64,000 nt of DNA from Mycobacterium spongiae (GCF_018278905.1 NZ_CP046600.1:2294001-2358000); one strand, 5' to 3'; positions 34,090 to 42,987 are shown, counted from the stretch's first letter. A program made the numbers and translations. Notes: generated by a model from the letters alone, not told the origin.

Positions 34090-35139
34090 CTAGCGTGCTT
34101 CACCGATTGGCGTTGGGCTACGCCGGGCCTTTGTGGTCTGGTTCTTGAGTCGCGCGGAGTAGACATCCATGTTCGCCCGTGCTTTCCACATTCGGTTGGA
34201 GAGCCTGCCCTTGAATTGCCGCCAGGGTGTGTCCGTCCGTTGGTACTGCAGGGCCAACATCGCAAGCCGTGGGTGGCGCGCGATGCAGTCGAGAAGCGCG
34301 GCGCGGCCTTCCGTGCCCGGTACTTTCGCGATCTCGCCGAGCACCCAGTCGCACATCTTGCCGACCACGTGCTCGCGCGCGGGGTTGCCGATGATCAGGT
34401 CGATGACCGCGTCGAAGGTTGCCGCATGCGCAGCACCTTGTGCCAGCCAAAACTTGGACGGGTTCATGAGCGCGTCGTACCACATGCCTTCGGCGTGACG
34501 GCGGTAGACGGCCATCGTCTCGGGCAGCATCGCAACGTCGCCGCGGACCGCGTGCCGCAAATGCAAGTAGTAGTCGAGCGGCATGATGTCTGCGGGGATG
34601 TCGTCGTAGCGGGGGAGCCGACGGTACATGACCGAGTTGGTCTGAATGAAGGCTCTCTCGATCAGGGCCTCCACGCTGAAGTCGTAATGCCATTCGAGCG
34701 GCGGGTAGACCACGTCGTCGGCCCGTCCGTCATCCCAGACCACCCACACGGGATGGAAGCACACGGCCGCCTCAGGATGCCGGTCGAGGAAGGCCACCTG
34801 TTTGCTCAGCTTCAGTGGATCGATCCAGTAGTCGTCTCCCTCGCACAACGCGAGGTATTCGCCACGAGCTGTCGACATGGCCCCGATGAGATTCGCGTTG
34901 AGGCCGAGGTTCTCCGGCCGGAAGATCGGCCGGAACAACTGCGGGTAGCGGTCCGTGTACTCCCGGATTATGGCCGGCGTGCTATCGGTCGAGGCATCGT
35001 CGGCGACGATGATCTCCACCGGAAAGTCGGTCTGTTGGGCGACAAAGCTGTCATAGGTCTGACGAACGTAGGTCTCCTGGTTGTACGCGGTCGACACGAT
35101 GCTCACTTTGGGTGGGTTCGCGGCCGTCGTTTCGGGCAC
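34090..35139 (-). CDS. GT2 glycosyltransferase, pair A copy 1
   Basis: A 349-residue family 2 glycosyltransferase started at the GTG behind AGGAAGGAAG, giving VPETTAANPPKVS. The GT-A core has VSIVSTAYNQETYVRQTYDS, EIIVADDASTDSTP and the metal-site EGDDYWIDPLKLSKQ. It has a helical tail and no membrane segment. It is a close paralogue of the gene at 41938-42987; both are exactly 1050 bases with matching starts (V/LPE...). The acceptor is probably a LOS oligosaccharide intermediate on the cytoplasmic face. Confidence 0.9.
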   Translation of the reverse strand: MPETTAANPPKVSIVSTAYNQETYVRQTYDSFVAQQTDFPVEIIVADDASTDSTPAIIREYTDRYPQLFRPIFRPENLGLNANLIGAMSTARGEYLALCEGDDYWIDPLKLSKQVAFLDRHPEAAVCFHPVWVVWDDGRADDVVYPPLEWHYDFSVEALIERAFIQTNSVMYRRLPRYDDIPADIMPLDYYLHLRHAVRGDVAMLPETMAVYRRHAEGMWYDALMNPSKFWLAQGAAHAATFDAVIDLIIGNPAREHVVGKMCDWVLGEIAKVPGTEGRAALLDCIARHPRLAMLALQYQRTDTPWRQFKGRLSNRMWKARANMDVYSARLKNQTTKARRSPTPIGEAR

Positions 35140-35623
35140 TGTGAGCTTCCTTCCTGCGCGGCGCAGTTCCTGTCGTCCGTCACGTGCGGGGCGGGTTGGG
35201 TCTCCCGCGCGCGGCGACCTGCCCCCAACGGCGCGGTGACGACGGGTCGCTGTGCTCAAGAGGTTTACCCGGACACCTGCTAGCAGCTCCCCACGTGCAT
35301 CCGAGCAAATCACGGAATTCGTATCACAACAACCGGCGTAATCTGCGACACTTCCTGCGACGGGAAGGCCACGGGGGTAGCGCGTCCGGTACCGTTTCAT
35401 CGAGAGCAGGGGAGCAGGCAAAACCGAACCGGCCCTCGATGTGCTGCGTGGCGCGATCGCGGCCCTTCCGGGGACGGGCACATGCCTGCAGCCGCCCAGT
35501 CCGGGCGCAGCTATTAGTGGGCCGAAGACTGGTAGTGATGGGTGACGTTAGTGGTAAACCGCCGGAGGAATCGATAATCCGACTGAACGTTGTAATCGAA
35601 TCGTCGTGGTCGTAAAGGAAAAC
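35140..35623. other. Divergent intergenic region
   Basis: No convincing gene is present in these 484 bases. Reading frames here are Arg/Ala/Gly-rich as in random high-GC DNA. The right half drops in GC as it approaches the low-GC methyltransferase gene. It contains the second copy of the upstream segment described at 26104-26160. Confidence 0.45.
35306..35370 (+). repeat. Upstream segment similar to 26104-26160 (copy B)
   Basis: Shares ordered blocks GGAATTC, CACAAC, CGGCG, ATCTGCGA, ACTTC and TGCGACGGG with the copy near 26.1 kb. Similarity may extend to GTCCGGT about 30 bases further right in both. It lies in the leader of the low-GC methyltransferase gene. Confidence 0.5.
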
Positions 35624-36415
35624 ATGGGACACGCAACAAAAAGGCTCGTGCCTAAATCGGCAGTCGACCTCTATTATACACTAAAGTATGCTCCGGGTCG
35701 ATTGAATAGCCGCCGACAGTACCGGCAGGCCGTCGCGGACAAATACGGAATCGAGATCGGTGGCCCGAGCCTGCTATTCAAAACCGTGCTGCCGCTTTAC
35801 TCATCCGTTGGGAAGTTGGACGGGGTCAACTTCGCCACTGACACCGTCTGGGAAGGCCGGATCGCAGCAGGGGATGCCTTCAATTACTATCATCGTAAAT
35901 CCGGCCGCCAATACATCTCCGAAGCAACTGATTTGAGTGAAATCGAGTCCGGGCGTTACGACTTCCTGCTGTCGTCGAACTGTCTTGAGCACGTGGCTAA
36001 TCCCATCAAGGCTCTTGCGGAATGGAAAAGAGTGATCAAGGATGGCGGCGTACTAATCCTCGTTCTTCCCAACAAGGGTAGCAATTTTGATCATCGACGC
36101 CCGTTTACTCAATTCGAACATTTGTTGGACGATTTCGCGAAGGACGTCGGTGAGGATGACCTCACGCATCTGGATGAAATCTTAACGCTTCACGACCTAG
36201 CGATGGATCCACCGGCTGGAGATCTCGAACATTTCAGGCAGCGCAGCCTGAAAAACTTCGAGAATCGAACTCTTCACCACCATGTGTTTGATCGGCAGTT
36301 GATTGAACAAACGCTGAACCATGTAGGATTCCAGATTACGGATTTGACGACTACGCACACTGACTTCTTCGCGCTCGCCACGAAGAATCGGGAGCCCGGT
36401 CCCGTTTCCGAATAA
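35624..36415 (+). CDS. SAM-dependent methyltransferase, low-GC
   Basis: A 263-residue methyltransferase. The ATG chosen (MGHATKRLVPKS) is preceded by AAAGGA; an ATG-like start six codons earlier is possible. The clearest signature is YDFLLSSNCLEHVANPIKALAEWKRV followed by GGVLILVLPNK, the post-I and post-II regions of Methyltransf_11 enzymes; motif I is poorly conserved. Codon use is more AT-rich than the neighbours (for example a TATTATACACTAAAGTATG stretch near the start), which suggests acquisition from outside. It probably modifies a LOS sugar. Confidence 0.8.
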   Translation: MGHATKRLVPKSAVDLYYTLKYAPGRLNSRRQYRQAVADKYGIEIGGPSLLFKTVLPLYSSVGKLDGVNFATDTVWEGRIAAGDAFNYYHRKSGRQYISEATDLSEIESGRYDFLLSSNCLEHVANPIKALAEWKRVIKDGGVLILVLPNKGSNFDHRRPFTQFEHLLDDFAKDVGEDDLTHLDEILTLHDLAMDPPAGDLEHFRQRSLKNFENRTLHHHVFDRQLIEQTLNHVGFQITDLTTTHTDFFALATKNREPGPVSE

Positions 36416-36780
36416 CTGCATGGGGAACACGTGAGATCGTGCGGGTTCGCCGACTGGCCGGTGCGGCGAAGATCCGGCGCGCCGCTCCTCGAATGTCGCG
36501 CGTTGCGTGGCCGGAGCCGGGCGTTGAGCTGCGCCTGCCAGTCGGCTGGTGGCGGCGTCGGCTTGACGTTTGGGTGCCCCGTTGGACGACCCGGGTTCTG
36601 CTCTCGGGAATGCCTGGCACTTGGGCGATTAAAGCTGCCGAGGTCGCCGGTGCGTCGGCGCGGGCCCTGCTGCTCGCCAGGTTGTGCGCCAGCATCGGGT
36701 CGGACTCTGCTAAATTTCGGGAACACGCTGCGCAGCGTGAGCTATTTTGTTTCAAACGAGCCGCGAGCCGGCAGTGTCGC
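36416..36780. other. Gap between two low-GC methyltransferase genes
   Basis: These 365 bases return to high GC. A forward frame in phase with the next gene is open through most of it but is Arg/Trp/Ala-rich without domain-like content, so I do not extend the gene into it. Nothing else is recognised. Confidence 0.4.
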
Positions 36781-37683
36781 ATGATGGAGGGGAAAGTTCC
36801 GTTGGAATTTACTGATCAGTTGCAATTCACCGCTCACAATATTCGCCTTGACGACGGAACTTTTACGAAACCCGATTATCCACATTCGATGGAGGATTAT
36901 CCCTATTGTAAATCGGCGCGGGGAATTTTGGAAACGGTGTTCCCGGGCGATCGGAGCCAGCTTCGGCTGGCCGACGTGGGCTGCTTGGAGGGGGGGTACG
37001 CCGTAGAATTCGCACGCCTGGGATTCCAGGTCCTCGGCATCGAGGTGCGTGAGTTGAACATTGCGGCATGCAATTACGTAAAATCAAAAACCAACCTGCC
37101 GAACTTGAATTTTGTTCAGGACAACGCTCTGAACATCGCTGACCATGGCGTGTTCGATGGCGTTTTCTGCTCCGGTCTGCTGTATCACTTGGACTATCCA
37201 AAGCAGTACCTTGAAACGCTGTCGTCGGTGACCAAGAGACTCTTGATTCTTCAGACGCAGTTCTCCCTGGTAAGTCGTGCCGACGCTGCGCTGAGATTGC
37301 CCACCAGGGTCCGATGGGTGTTCGACAGGCTAGTGCGAAAGTCTGTGCCGACACATTTCACCTTGTCGGCACCCAGTGTGCACGAAGGCCTTGGCGGCAG
37401 ATGGTTCACGGAGTTTCACACCGATCGGTCATTCGGCAAGCGCGAAACTGCGAGATGGGCTTCGTGGGACAATCGTCGATCATTCTGGATTCAGCGCGAG
37501 TACGTGCTGCAGGCGCTTCGCGATGTTGGATTTGATGTCGTGCTGGAACAGTTCGATCATATGCAACCGGACATCGCGAAGAGTTTGCTCGGAGGCAGCT
37601 ACCAATCGGACCTTCGAGGGCTGTTCATCGGCATCAAGACCGGCGATTCGACGGACGGCGCGGCGCCTACCGACATGGCCTGA
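36781..37683 (+). CDS. SAM-dependent methyltransferase, low-GC, second copy type
   Basis: A 300-residue protein from the ATG-ATG pair. A TTG at 36802 with GGAGGGG at ideal spacing may be the true start (MEFTDQLQF). Motif I is RLADVGCLEGGYAVEFA, then FQVLGIEVRELNIAAC, LNFVQDNALNI and VFDGVFCSGLLYHLDYPK, the usual order for class I methyltransferases. It lacks membrane segments. The first half is notably AT-rich (about half GC) against a background above 60%, like its left neighbour, so the two were probably acquired together. Its sugar or lipid target is unknown. Confidence 0.8.
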   Translation: MMEGKVPLEFTDQLQFTAHNIRLDDGTFTKPDYPHSMEDYPYCKSARGILETVFPGDRSQLRLADVGCLEGGYAVEFARLGFQVLGIEVRELNIAACNYVKSKTNLPNLNFVQDNALNIADHGVFDGVFCSGLLYHLDYPKQYLETLSSVTKRLLILQTQFSLVSRADAALRLPTRVRWVFDRLVRKSVPTHFTLSAPSVHEGLGGRWFTEFHTDRSFGKRETARWASWDNRRSFWIQREYVLQALRDVGFDVVLEQFDHMQPDIAKSLLGGSYQSDLRGLFIGIKTGDSTDGAAPTDMA

Positions 37684-37706
37684 ACATTGAGGCAACGCGC
37701 TACGAG

Positions 37707-38714
37707 GTGGTCTTGGAATTGCTGAGCAGGGTGCGCTCCGATGCCGGGCGGGGGTACCGCTACCTGGCGGCCGTGCCCTACCGGGTCAGCGGCAATGCTC
37801 TCCGCTTCATTCGTCAAACCCACGAGGAGCTGCCACCGCGGCCTCCGCCGGATCGCCGCACCCTGGTTCTCTTCGCGCACTTCGACCCCCAGCGCATGAT
37901 CGATCCATATGTCGTCTACTACCTGAAGGCGCTGCACGACCTGGGCGCAACCATCTTGCTTGTGTCCGGTTCGCCCAAGCTCAAGCCAGAATCCGTTGCC
38001 TCCATCCGTTCCCTCTGTGCGGGTATCTACACCCGCCGCACGCTGTCACTAGACTTTGGCTCCTGGCACCTCGCATGGTCCATAGTCCAAGAGCGTGGTT
38101 GGTCGCTCGACCACTTCGACCGTCTTGTCCTGGCAAACGACAGCGTGTTCGGACCGGTCCTTCCGCTCGAAGAGATGTGGCGTTCGTTCCACGGCGCCGA
38201 CATGTATGGCGCTATCGAAAGCGCGGAGTTCGGCCTGCACTTGCAATCCTTCTTCCTGGCGTGGGACCTCAACCCGCGAACTCGCCGGTTCCTCACTGAC
38301 TTCTGGAGTGAGTTCGAATACGTAGTTGACAAGGTCAACCTCGTCGACCGCTACGAGATCGGATTGTCCACGAGGGCACGCGAAGCCGGGCTGCGCCTGA
38401 AACCCTTCGTGTCCGTCGACAGCATCAACCCAACCTATGCGCGTTGCCCGAACCACCAATGGGCCAGCAAGTTCTCCAGCGAACCGTTCAACCACACGCT
38501 GTACTACTGGGACGGCCTCATCCAGCACTGCCGGTTCCCCTTCCTCAAGACAATCCTGCCGCGGCACAACGACCCCTGGCACGACTCCATGGCGCAGTTG
38601 CGCGAATTCATCGAGCTCTACACCGAATATCCCTACGAGTTGATCCAATCGAATGTGGACAGGCTCGGCTGCGGAGTCTCCTCCTGGGTCAAGCCATCCA
38701 GCGCGCCGGCTTAA
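37707..38714 (+). CDS. RgpF-like glycosyltransferase, copy 2
   Basis: A 335-residue paralogue of the protein at 26380-27426. It shares LVLFAHFDPQRMIDPYVVYY, LSLDFGSWHLAW, the NDSVFGP block, LQSFFLAWDLN and the C-terminal PWHDSM-LREFIE block. It starts at GTG 23 bases after the methyltransferase stop, so it is probably co-transcribed. Two such enzymes suggest two related linkages or a repeated deoxysugar unit in the product. GC is back to the mycobacterial norm here. Confidence 0.85.
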   Translation: MVLELLSRVRSDAGRGYRYLAAVPYRVSGNALRFIRQTHEELPPRPPPDRRTLVLFAHFDPQRMIDPYVVYYLKALHDLGATILLVSGSPKLKPESVASIRSLCAGIYTRRTLSLDFGSWHLAWSIVQERGWSLDHFDRLVLANDSVFGPVLPLEEMWRSFHGADMYGAIESAEFGLHLQSFFLAWDLNPRTRRFLTDFWSEFEYVVDKVNLVDRYEIGLSTRAREAGLRLKPFVSVDSINPTYARCPNHQWASKFSSEPFNHTLYYWDGLIQHCRFPFLKTILPRHNDPWHDSMAQLREFIELYTEYPYELIQSNVDRLGCGVSSWVKPSSAPA

Positions 38715-38767
38715 CAGTGGGTGGTGATGGCGGTTGACGGCTCGCTGCGCAACCAGGAGCTACACCA

Positions 38768-40468
38768 TCATCCAACGTTGTTGGCGAGAGTCACGTTTGC
38801 CCGCGGGTTCGCGGCGGCGCTAGTCGGCGTCTGGGTAACGCGGCTCGTCTTTGAGGCGGTCCGTAACGAAGCAACTAGGTTGGTGGCCAACGATTTCGCC
38901 AGCGAGCGGATGCGGGGCGCGTTCTCGACATGCCAAAAGCGCATTGTGGAGTTGAAGTTGCCGCCGACCAGGGGCCCGATGACGAAGAAATCGGGCGTGG
39001 CCTCGAAGGCGTCGTTCACAAGGAGGCCGCGGTTGGTGCGGTTGGGGCGGCCAAGCTTGTTGCACATGATGCTGACGAGGAAGGGCGAGGAACACTCGTC
39101 CAGTTCTTCGAAACCGGCACAATTCACCACGGCGGCAAACGGCAGGGGGTGGGTATGTTCAGCTCCCTCAGCGCGGTAGCTCAGGGTGGCAATCGGTTGG
39201 CCGGGGGCGCAAGCATGCACGCGCACTACCTCGCCGGCGAGCAGGCTGAGCGCGTCTTGGGCGGCCAGTTCGTCGGTTGCCTGACGGTAGTCGCGTCCCG
39301 CTCGCCGCACCAGCTTGGTGAAGTTCATGCCGTGCACGCAGAAGAACTCCTCCTGCTGCGGCAGCGTCATCCGTTGCAGCACTTGCCCGATCAGGGCGCC
39401 GATCGCGTGGTGGCAATCGGCCAGGTTCAGTGAGCGTTTCTGGGCGGTACCCAGGTCGTCGCGGATCGCCGACATGAGATCCGCCGCGTCAACCGTTTCC
39501 GCGGAGAGCAGCGCACGAATCCGCGGGAAGCCGTATTCCGGCGGCTGATCGCGGATCAGGTGGGGAAGCGCGCCCGACCGCGAGATCACGGTGATGGAGT
39601 TCACCTGCTGGCGGATGCGCGCGTGGTGGCGCATGAGGTAGAGCACCTCGAGCGAGGTGGCGTTGGAACCCACCACGAGCACGTTGCGCCGTTCGAGCGG
39701 TTCGACCTTGTTCAGCGCTTGGCACAACTGTTCCAGGTTTGTCTGCGCGCTCGGGGAGTAGAAATCGTTGACGTAGGCGAACGGGGGCTCGGAATCGTCG
39801 GCGAGGATCGTCCTCGCCGGGGGGCTACCGATGGCGACGATCACTTTGGCTGCTTCGATCGCGGTTGGACCATGTCCGGCCGGGTTGAGCCCGATCACGT
39901 GGCGGCCGTCGGTGTACCGCGCGCTCGTGGCCTCGGCGCGGATGGTGACGATTTCGGCCAGCTCGCGCTCGGCGAGCTGAGCGATGCCGGCATCGACTTG
40001 TTCGGAGATGAAGTCTCCGAAGAGAAAGCGCGGCAGGTACAGCTCGCCCCAACGGCCAGCGTCCAAAGCCGCGCGGTTGTCGCGGATCCAGCGTTCGGCG
40101 GCTTCGCCGCCCTGCCGCCGGAACAAGGCCAGCCAACGCGGCTTATGGCGCTCTAGCCAGGCGATGTAGGAGGATCTTTCCGGTTCGTGGACGAATTCGT
40201 CGAGCTTCTGAATGGCCAGCGAGCCGATGCTGGAGCGCCGGCCATAGGGGATTCCGCACCACAACTGGTCGTCGCGCTCCACCACCGCGATGCGCAGCTT
40301 GCCGATCTTGGGTGCGGCGCTCAGTAGAGCCTCGGCCAGCTCCAGCAGAGTCATGGAGCAGGCGATCCCGCTGCCAATAAAGGCGATGTCGAAGGTCGCC
40401 GCAGCGGCCTGCTCTTGCGCTAAGACATCGATCGGTCGCTGCCGGTCGTCTTGTGTCGGATCGGTCAA
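38768..40468 (-). CDS. FAD/NAD(P)-binding oxidoreductase
   Basis: A 566-residue flavoprotein with the N-terminal dinucleotide fold IAFIGSGIACSMTLLELAEAL and an FAD-linked PYGRRSSIGSLAIQ region, a second nucleotide motif NVLVVGSNATSLEVLYLM, and a C-terminal FFVIGPLVGGNFNSTMRFWHVEN block. It belongs to the NAD_binding_9 / SidA-like group of flavin monooxygenase relatives. The start is TTG, since no ATG or GTG is available near the fold. It is divergent from the aminotransferase gene. It could oxidise a sugar nucleotide or amino group during LOS amino-sugar synthesis; this is inference. Confidence 0.8.
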   Translation of the reverse strand: MTDPTQDDRQRPIDVLAQEQAAAATFDIAFIGSGIACSMTLLELAEALLSAAPKIGKLRIAVVERDDQLWCGIPYGRRSSIGSLAIQKLDEFVHEPERSSYIAWLERHKPRWLALFRRQGGEAAERWIRDNRAALDAGRWGELYLPRFLFGDFISEQVDAGIAQLAERELAEIVTIRAEATSARYTDGRHVIGLNPAGHGPTAIEAAKVIVAIGSPPARTILADDSEPPFAYVNDFYSPSAQTNLEQLCQALNKVEPLERRNVLVVGSNATSLEVLYLMRHHARIRQQVNSITVISRSGALPHLIRDQPPEYGFPRIRALLSAETVDAADLMSAIRDDLGTAQKRSLNLADCHHAIGALIGQVLQRMTLPQQEEFFCVHGMNFTKLVRRAGRDYRQATDELAAQDALSLLAGEVVRVHACAPGQPIATLSYRAEGAEHTHPLPFAAVVNCAGFEELDECSSPFLVSIMCNKLGRPNRTNRGLLVNDAFEATPDFFVIGPLVGGNFNSTMRFWHVENAPRIRSLAKSLATNLVASLRTASKTSRVTQTPTSAAANPRANVTLANNVG

Positions 40469-40681
40469 ATCTTGGGTCCGCCAACTGATCCGGGCGTCGT
40501 CGAGAAGTCGCTGTCGGGGCTTGCTCTTGTCGTCGGCCCCGTGGGCAGCTGGGCGCGCGAGCTCACCCGCCAGCTGGTTGCTGAGACACCCAGCATGGGC
40601 ACGTCGGGCATCTGCAGCGATCCCACCTCATTAGCTCGACAGCCTCGTGGCGATTATCTCGACGCCGCGTGGCGCCGCACT

Positions 40682-40700
40682 TTAGGGAAGGCTAACATAA
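40682..40700. promoter_or_regulatory. IdeR iron box upstream of the aminotransferase gene
   Basis: TTAGGGAAGGCTAACATAA matches the 19-bp mycobacterial IdeR consensus (TTAGGTTAGGCTAACCTAA) at 16 of 19 positions, including the symmetric TTAGG...AGGCTAAC core. It ends 24 bases before the aminotransferase ATG, where a bound repressor would block RNA polymerase. This predicts Fe-IdeR repression and induction in low iron. The divergent flavoprotein gene starts about 210 bases away and may or may not share control. Confidence 0.7.
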
Positions 40701-40724
40701 CCTACCGGCATTGATAGGGGCGTG

Positions 40725-41945
40725 ATGGATAGTCTGACTCGAGACGACATTGTGTGGCCGACCCTGTCCAGATTCCCCTGGTCGGCTTCCCAAGCGGATC
40801 GACCGCCGCGTGCGGCGATCCCCTTCATCCGTCCGAGCTTTCCCGGTCCGGAGGACTTTGCCGAGGACTTGCGCGAGATAGCCCAGGCAAACTGGTACAC
40901 GAACTTCGGGGCAAAGGAGCAGCAGTTCGCGCGAGCCCTGGGCCGGTATCTCGGGCACGATCTGCAGGTTGCCACTTTCGCCAACGGCACCCTGGCGCTC
41001 ATCGCGGCACTGCACGCGACTTTCGGACCTGGAACCCGCGACCGCTATCTATTGATGCCGTCATTCACCTTCATCGCCGTGGCGCAGGCGGCTCTGTGGG
41101 CCGGGTACCGTCCGTGGTTCATCGACATCGACTCCGATACCTGGCAACCAAGCGCGCGCTCCGCCCGTGCTGTCCTCGAACGGTCTCGTGACCGCATTGC
41201 CGGCATCGTGCTTGCCAACGTGTTCGGTGTCGGCAACCCCCGGATCGACATGTGGGAACATCTCGGCGCGGAGTGGGAGGTACCGATAGTCCTCGACTCG
41301 GCCGCTGGCTTCGGCTCGGAGTATGCCGACGGCGAGCGCGTCGGCGCACGTGGCCGCTGTGAGGTCTTCTCTTTCCACGCGACCAAACCGTTCGGAGTGG
41401 GTGAGGGCGGCGCACTTGTATCTCGCGACCCACGACTGGTCAGGCAAGCGTACAACTTCCAGAATTTCGGCTTCGCTGAGTCGAGGGAGTCTGTTCAGCT
41501 CGGGCTCAACGGAAAGCTGCAAGAGATCAACGCCGCCATAGGCCTGCGACAACTCGTCGGACTCGACCGCCGCAGGGCAAGCCGCCGAGCCGTTTTCGAG
41601 CGCTATCGGATGAACCTCACCGGCGCCGGCCTCCGGTTCCAGCCCAATGCCGAGGTTTCGGCGCTGTGCTTCGGCAGCGCATGTACCGTGTCGGTCGACC
41701 ATCGTGCCGCGGTGCTCACCAGCCTGCGCGCAGACGCGATCGAGGCCCGTGACTACTACAACCCACCCCAGCACCGACACCCGTACTTGATGGCGAACCC
41801 CGAGTTGACAGCGTCGACGGACTTGCCGGTCACCGAGGACATTTGCTCGCGAGTCGTCTCGCTGCCGATCCACGACTACATGGCATCCGATGATGTCGCT
41901 CGAGTCGTTGCCGCGGTGGAGGAAGGCAGGACCCGGATTGCCTGA
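40725..41945 (+). CDS. wecE: WecE-like DegT/DnrJ/EryC1 sugar aminotransferase
   Basis: A 406-residue PLP enzyme of the sugar aminotransferase family. The PLP lysine is Lys221 in SFHATKPFGVGEGG. TFANGTLALIAALHA binds cofactor phosphate, IVLDSAAGFGSEY carries the PLP-ring Asp, and LNGKLQEINAAIGL is the family's C-terminal signature. A GTG one codon earlier could also start it. It converts a 4-keto (or 3-keto) 6-deoxy sugar nucleotide to the amino sugar. M. tuberculosis has this gene broken into Rv1503c/Rv1504c, and the M. marinum orthologue is needed for late LOS species. Confidence 0.9.
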   Translation: MDSLTRDDIVWPTLSRFPWSASQADRPPRAAIPFIRPSFPGPEDFAEDLREIAQANWYTNFGAKEQQFARALGRYLGHDLQVATFANGTLALIAALHATFGPGTRDRYLLMPSFTFIAVAQAALWAGYRPWFIDIDSDTWQPSARSARAVLERSRDRIAGIVLANVFGVGNPRIDMWEHLGAEWEVPIVLDSAAGFGSEYADGERVGARGRCEVFSFHATKPFGVGEGGALVSRDPRLVRQAYNFQNFGFAESRESVQLGLNGKLQEINAAIGLRQLVGLDRRRASRRAVFERYRMNLTGAGLRFQPNAEVSALCFGSACTVSVDHRAAVLTSLRADAIEARDYYNPPQHRHPYLMANPELTASTDLPVTEDICSRVVSLPIHDYMASDDVARVVAAVEEGRTRIA

Positions 41946-42987
41946 GAGCGCACCCAGGGCGACGCCGAAAGTCAGCGTCGTGTCGATCACCTACAACCAC
42001 CAGGCCTACATCCGAGAGTCGCTGGACGGCTTTGTCTCCCAGATGACGGACTTCCCCGTAGAGATCATCGTCGCTGACGACGCCTCCACCGACGCCACGC
42101 CAGCGATCATCCAGGAATACTCGGACCGCTATCCGCACCTGTTCCGGCCAATCTTGCGGCCGAAGAACGTCGGCGTCCACGCGAATCTGACGGATGCACT
42201 GTCGGCTGCACAAGGTGACTATCTTGCCTTGTGTGAGGGTGATGACTTTTGGATCGACCCGCTGAAGCTCAGCAAGCAGATCGCCTTCCTCGACCAACAT
42301 CCTCAGACCACGGTGTGCTTCCATCCGGTACGTGTGACCTGGGACGATGGCCGCGCTCAGGATTCCGAGTTCCCGCCGAACTTCCTGCGCCGCGACCTTA
42401 GTGTGGAGGCATTGATCGCGCGCAACTTCATCCAGACCAACTCTGTTGTCTACCGCCGCCAGCCTTGCTACGACGACATCCCAGCCGGGATCATGCCGGT
42501 GGACTGGTATCTGCACCTGCGGCATGCGGTCAGCGGCGACATCGCGATGCTGACGGACACGATGGCGGTCTACCGCCGCCACGAGCAAGGGATCTGGCAC
42601 TCCTCCTATGCCGACCCCCCTAAGTTTTGGCGAGAGCTCGGTCCAGGCTTGGTCGCGACCCTCGACGCCATGCTGAGTCTGGTCGCCGGTAACAGCGTGC
42701 GGGAAGAGATCATCGGCGAGGCCGCCTACTGCGCGCTGACCGAGATCGCCAAGGTCCCGGGCGCCGAGGGCCGCGGCGCGTTGGCCGAATGCCTAGCGCG
42801 GCATCCGGGAGTCGCGAGTTTGGCCCTGCGTCACCGCTGGCGGCAGACGCCCTGGCGGCGACTCAAAAGCAGGCTCTCGGCTGAAGTTTGGGGCTGGAGG
42901 GCGCACGCGGATCTCTACGCCGGCCGGGTCAAGCACGAGGCGCGCCGGGCGCGGCAATGTCTCACGGCCCACAGCCTCTCGAGCTAG
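41938..42987 (+). CDS. GT2 glycosyltransferase, pair A copy 2
   Basis: A 349-residue GT-A enzyme. The start taken is TTG, overlapping the aminotransferase stop and preceded by AGGAAGG; it aligns exactly with the GTG start of the paralogue at 34090-35139, and both are 1050 bases. An ATG at 41890 would add 16 residues. The core reads VSVVSITYNHQAYIRES, EIIVADDASTDATPAII and LCEGDDFWIDPLKLSKQ. Translational coupling to the aminotransferase suggests it transfers the amino sugar that enzyme makes. Confidence 0.88.
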   Translation: MPESAPRATPKVSVVSITYNHQAYIRESLDGFVSQMTDFPVEIIVADDASTDATPAIIQEYSDRYPHLFRPILRPKNVGVHANLTDALSAAQGDYLALCEGDDFWIDPLKLSKQIAFLDQHPQTTVCFHPVRVTWDDGRAQDSEFPPNFLRRDLSVEALIARNFIQTNSVVYRRQPCYDDIPAGIMPVDWYLHLRHAVSGDIAMLTDTMAVYRRHEQGIWHSSYADPPKFWRELGPGLVATLDAMLSLVAGNSVREEIIGEAAYCALTEIAKVPGAEGRGALAECLARHPGVASLALRHRWRQTPWRRLKSRLSAEVWGWRAHADLYAGRVKHEARRARQCLTAHSLSS

